Source: an uncultured Coriobacteriaceae bacterium (GTDB lineage Bacteria > Actinomycetota > Coriobacteriia > Coriobacteriales > Eggerthellaceae). From it: a stretch of DNA of 5,923 nt. The stretch lies in the NCBI GenBank assembly GCA_946623915.1, contig CAMORQ010000132.1, positions 1 to 5,923 of the forward strand, written 5' to 3'. Position 1 is the stretch's first letter. Every line of letters starts with the position of its first letter. Positions 3,855 through 5,923 of the stretch are shown piece after piece. The translations under genes were made by a program, and so were the position numbers. A model generated the notes under the pieces. That model was not told the DNA's origin and did not search any database. It was given only the letters and a program-made list of their open reading frames with translations.

Positions 3855-4771
3855 GTTCATGTACCGAAATACTTCGAAGGGGCGACTGGTATCGAGCAAC
3901 ACAGGAAAGGCGCCGTTTTCACTTCGGACATCGCAACGTACGTCATAGCCTATCTTGCCGCTATCCGACATGCGCTTCAGAGCCAATGCAACATCAGCAT
4001 TTCCCAGTACCGCATCCTCGCACTTTTGCTCGATTCCCCTGCTGGGTTAATGTTTTCCGAGATAAAGATGGCTTGAATCTATCTGCCGCCCATGCCTCCA
4101 CAGAGATAAATGCGTTGGCGGATAGGCTCCTGACCCAAACCGGCAAAAACGAATTCCACCATAGAGCAGGAAGTACCTGTATAACGAAATCGGGCATTGA
4201 TTGCATCCGCGACGCAGATGTGGTTGTCGACGATACGTATCGCGCTTTCCATTCTCCCCTACCTGCACACATGAAATCCCTGATAGATTCCGGATTTCTG
4301 ATTACGAAGCTCGAGTCAAATCTCGCTGCGCGGCTTCGTAACCAGGAACTGTTCGTGGCATACGAAGCCATACGATCATGTTTGGGACATAAACTATTCT
4401 TTACAAATATCTCACGTTTGGAGAATCTCTCCTTTGCCGAATTTCGTGTTGGATACAGGATCTTCGAGGAGGAATCACCTATCGCTGCGGCGCCCATAGC
4501 AGACAGGCTACTCATTGCCAGACCGGTGATTACGGCAACGGTCAAATCGCTGGAACAAAAGGGAGCAATACACAGGAGCCCCAACCCCCGCGACAAACGC
4601 TCGTCGCTTATTGGACTCACCCAAGAAGGAGCCTCGAAGATCGACCGCGTGTTTTCGATCATTTGCTCACATTACAGCAATCTACGTCCCGGCACTGCAA
4701 ACGAAGTAGCCCAGTACGCCGACGCGGCATCGATCATTGTGGCAACGGCCGCGAGGAACATCCGAACCTGA
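3843..4771 (+). pseudogene. Tandem MarR-type winged-helix regulator, frameshifted
   Basis: Two frames make one 309-residue protein when a single A is restored in the AAA at 4064-4066: FSEIK, then DGLNLS. The first winged helix spans about residues 52-125, with ISISQYRILALLLDSPAG, recognition-helix region SAAHASTEINALADR and wing end CITKSGID. The second spans about 195-265, with LSFAEFRVGYRIFEEES, RPVITATVKSLEQKGAIHR and the classical MarR wing NPRDKRSSLIGLTQEG. A helical linker joins them. MarR proteins normally dimerise with one such domain each; here both are in one chain. The ATG at 3843 is the first in-frame start giving the N-terminal helix, but it lacks a clear ribosome binding site. 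Codons are visibly more A/T-rich than in the neighbours. It is divergent from the Tat lipoprotein, which it may regulate. As sequenced, translation stops at TGA 4074-4076, within the first domain. Confidence 0.72.
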
Positions 4772-4780
4772 AAGCATCGC

Positions 4781-4829
4781 TGCGCGGAGAGCTTTCACCT
4801 CGCGCACGACCAGCTGTCGACCAGCTGAC
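4781..4829. repeat. Hairpin and tandem 9-mer in the MarR-fbp gap
   Basis: TGCGCG (4781-4786) pairs with CGCGCA (4801-4806) shortly after the MarR stop codon; with no T run it is at best a weak terminator. It is followed by GACCAGCTG at 4808-4816 and again at 4819-4827, two copies 11 bases apart (one helical turn) containing the palindrome CAGCTG. Function unknown. Confidence 0.35.
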
Positions 4830-4884
4830 AACAGCACAATCATGGTATGCCGACATACGGACGGCAGGCAGCGGTGGCGACTGA

Positions 4885-4890
4885 TACAAT
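4885..4890 (+). promoter_or_regulatory. Predicted -10 element of fbp
   Basis: TACAAT preceded by TGA resembles an extended -10 box, which would put the start near 4897 and give a leader of about 35 bases. No recognisable -35 lies 16-18 bases upstream. The fbp ribosome binding site TAAGGAG (4918-4924) is 7 bases before the ATG. Confidence 0.45.
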
Positions 4891-4931
4891 GGATGCAAGG
4901 ACATTTTCACATTCCCATAAGGAGCCACGCA

Positions 4932-5923
4932 ATGACCGAGGTATTCGTTTCCGACATTCACGGTAACCATGAGACGTTTTCGCGCATTCTGCGCAGCGCT
5001 CCTTCCGACGCGCACCTGCATATGGTGGGCGACGCCTATGACCGCGGGCCGGAACCCGACAGGGTCATGGACTCTCTGGCACAGTGGCCAGCCTGTGACA
5101 TCCAGTGGGGCAACCACGACGTGTTGTGGATGGGCGCCGCACTCGGACAGCCGGGCAGCGTGGCCAACGTTGTGCGCATCTGCGCACGTTACGGCAACCT
5201 GTCGGTTCTTGAGGAAACCTACGGCATCGACCTGGAGCCATTGCGTGTGTACGCCGCCGAAACGTACGCAAACGACCCCTGCGCCGCCTTCGGGCTGAAA
5301 GGTAGCCCGAACCTGTCGGACGAAGAGCTTGACGCTACGGTGAAAATCCAGAAGGCCATGGCCTACATCCAGTTCAAAGTCGAGCACCGCCTGATAGAGG
5401 AAAACCCCGCATATGGGTTGGAGTCGCGTGATTTGCTGCACCGCATCGATTTCGATGCGGGCACCATCGAGCTTGACGGCGTCGTGCATCCGCTGAAGGA
5501 CACGGTCTTCCCCACCGTCGACCCCGCCAATCCGTACGCACTCACCGACGGAGAACGTCAGACGATTGACCACCTATGCAATGCATTCCGCTCCTGCGAA
5601 AAACTCCAGCGCCATATGCGCACATTCGTCGATCGCGGCAGCCTCTACAAACAGGTGGGAGACATCCTGCTGTTCCATGCCTGCGTACCGCTGAATCCCG
5701 ACGGGTCCATGCTCGAAACGTCCGTGTTCGGCGCTCCGCTTTCCGGGCGGTCCCTGTTCGATAGAGTCGATGCAGCTGTGCGAGACGCCTTCGGCGCCGA
5801 AGACCCCGAAAGCCGGAAACGCGGTGCGGACATGCTATGGTACCTGTGGCTCGGAAGCGCTTCTCCCCAATTCGCAAAGAGCAAGATGGCAACGTTCGAG
5901 CTCTACCAGATCGAGGACAAAGC
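4932..5923 (+). CDS. fbp: Class III fructose-1,6-bisphosphatase, 5' part, compact form
   Basis: The enzyme hydrolyses fructose-1,6-bisphosphate to fructose-6-phosphate in gluconeogenesis, in the cytosol, using a two-metal calcineurin-like centre. The 330 residues visible match Bacillus subtilis Fbp closely. They include FVSDIHGNHETF (Asp8, His10), HLHMVGDAYDRGPEPD (Asp34, Arg38), CDIQWGNHDVLWMGAA (Asn61, His62) and ICARYGNLSVLEETYGI. Further on are KIQKAMAYIQFKVE, LLFHACVPLNPDGSM and MLWYLWLGSASPQFAKSKMATFE. The reading frame is open to the window edge, so the C-terminal metal motif (NGHTPV in relatives) is not seen. Compared with the roughly 640-residue Bacillus enzyme, this protein starts right at the first metal motif. 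It also lacks the 100-odd residues that normally separate DLHG from GDIYDRG. The ATG is set by TAAGGAG 7 bases upstream. The gene appears monocistronic at its 5' end. Confidence 0.92.
   Translation, partial: MTEVFVSDIHGNHETFSRILRSAPSDAHLHMVGDAYDRGPEPDRVMDSLAQWPACDIQWGNHDVLWMGAALGQPGSVANVVRICARYGNLSVLEETYGIDLEPLRVYAAETYANDPCAAFGLKGSPNLSDEELDATVKIQKAMAYIQFKVEHRLIEENPAYGLESRDLLHRIDFDAGTIELDGVVHPLKDTVFPTVDPANPYALTDGERQTIDHLCNAFRSCEKLQRHMRTFVDRGSLYKQVGDILLFHACVPLNPDGSMLETSVFGAPLSGRSLFDRVDAAVRDAFGAEDPESRKRGADMLWYLWLGSASPQFAKSKMATFELYQIEDK

Noticed and set aside
4055..4076. Programmed -1 frameshifting to produce the MarR or membrane protein
   Set aside because: Neither break carries an X XXY YYZ slippery heptamer or an evident downstream stimulatory structure. 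Simple one-base loss in a homopolymer explains both.
3994..4662. Minus-strand 222-codon open frame opposite the MarR gene
   Set aside because: The plus strand here encodes recognisable winged-helix motifs in one frame; the minus-strand frame shows none.
4734..5573. Minus-strand 279-codon open frame opposite fbp
   Set aside because: It is the antisense shadow of a strongly conserved fbp reading frame. It has no recognisable domain and would share an unlikely long overlap.

Overview
The window looks like a chromosomal segment of a high-GC anaerobic actinobacterium, most likely a gut Coriobacteriia of the Eggerthellaceae type. This is inferred from a Tat-exported lipoprotein next to a ferric-reductase-like membrane protein, a tandem-domain MarR regulator, several small flavoproteins, GC-rich third codon positions and strong AAGGAG-type ribosome binding sites. 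No RNA genes, insertion sequences, CRISPR arrays or phage genes were seen.

Left part (1-2448), redox and guanidine genes. A flavodoxin-fold NADPH-dependent FMN reductase (minus strand, 731 to 96) is divergent from a small SMR-family guanidinium exporter (gdx/sugE type, 967-1284). The exporter is preceded by a recognisable guanidine-III (ykkC-III) riboswitch at 892-932. After an A/T-flanked hairpin, an HxlR-family regulator (1796 to 1464) is divergent from a flavin-reductase-like split-barrel protein (1945-2448). A motif, TGCRTAYTATC, occurs twice between those two genes and once over the predicted promoter of the first flavoprotein. This suggests that one HxlR repressor controls both flavin genes.

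Middle part (2449-4771), an envelope redox block that looks damaged. On the minus strand lie a 98-residue Tat lipoprotein (3784 to 3488), a short coding-like tract (3466 to 3269) and a seven-helix ferric-reductase-like protein (3253 to 2535). The last is broken by a one-base loss near 3009-3016. Divergent from the lipoprotein is a regulator with two MarR-type winged helices (3843-4771), also broken by a one-base loss near 4062-4067. Restoring one base at each site gives continuous proteins of 239 and 309 residues. The cause may be real decay or homopolymer sequencing error.

Right part (4772-5923). After a 160-base gap with a promoter-like TACAAT lies the 5' part of a class III fructose-1,6-bisphosphatase. 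It runs off the window and is unusually compact: the first two metal-binding motifs are only about 24 residues apart.

No clearly undescribed system is proven here. The strongest leads are the riboswitch-exporter pair with a visible switching hairpin, the predicted HxlR flavin regulon, the broken lipoprotein/membrane cytochrome/tandem-MarR block, and the compact FBPase.
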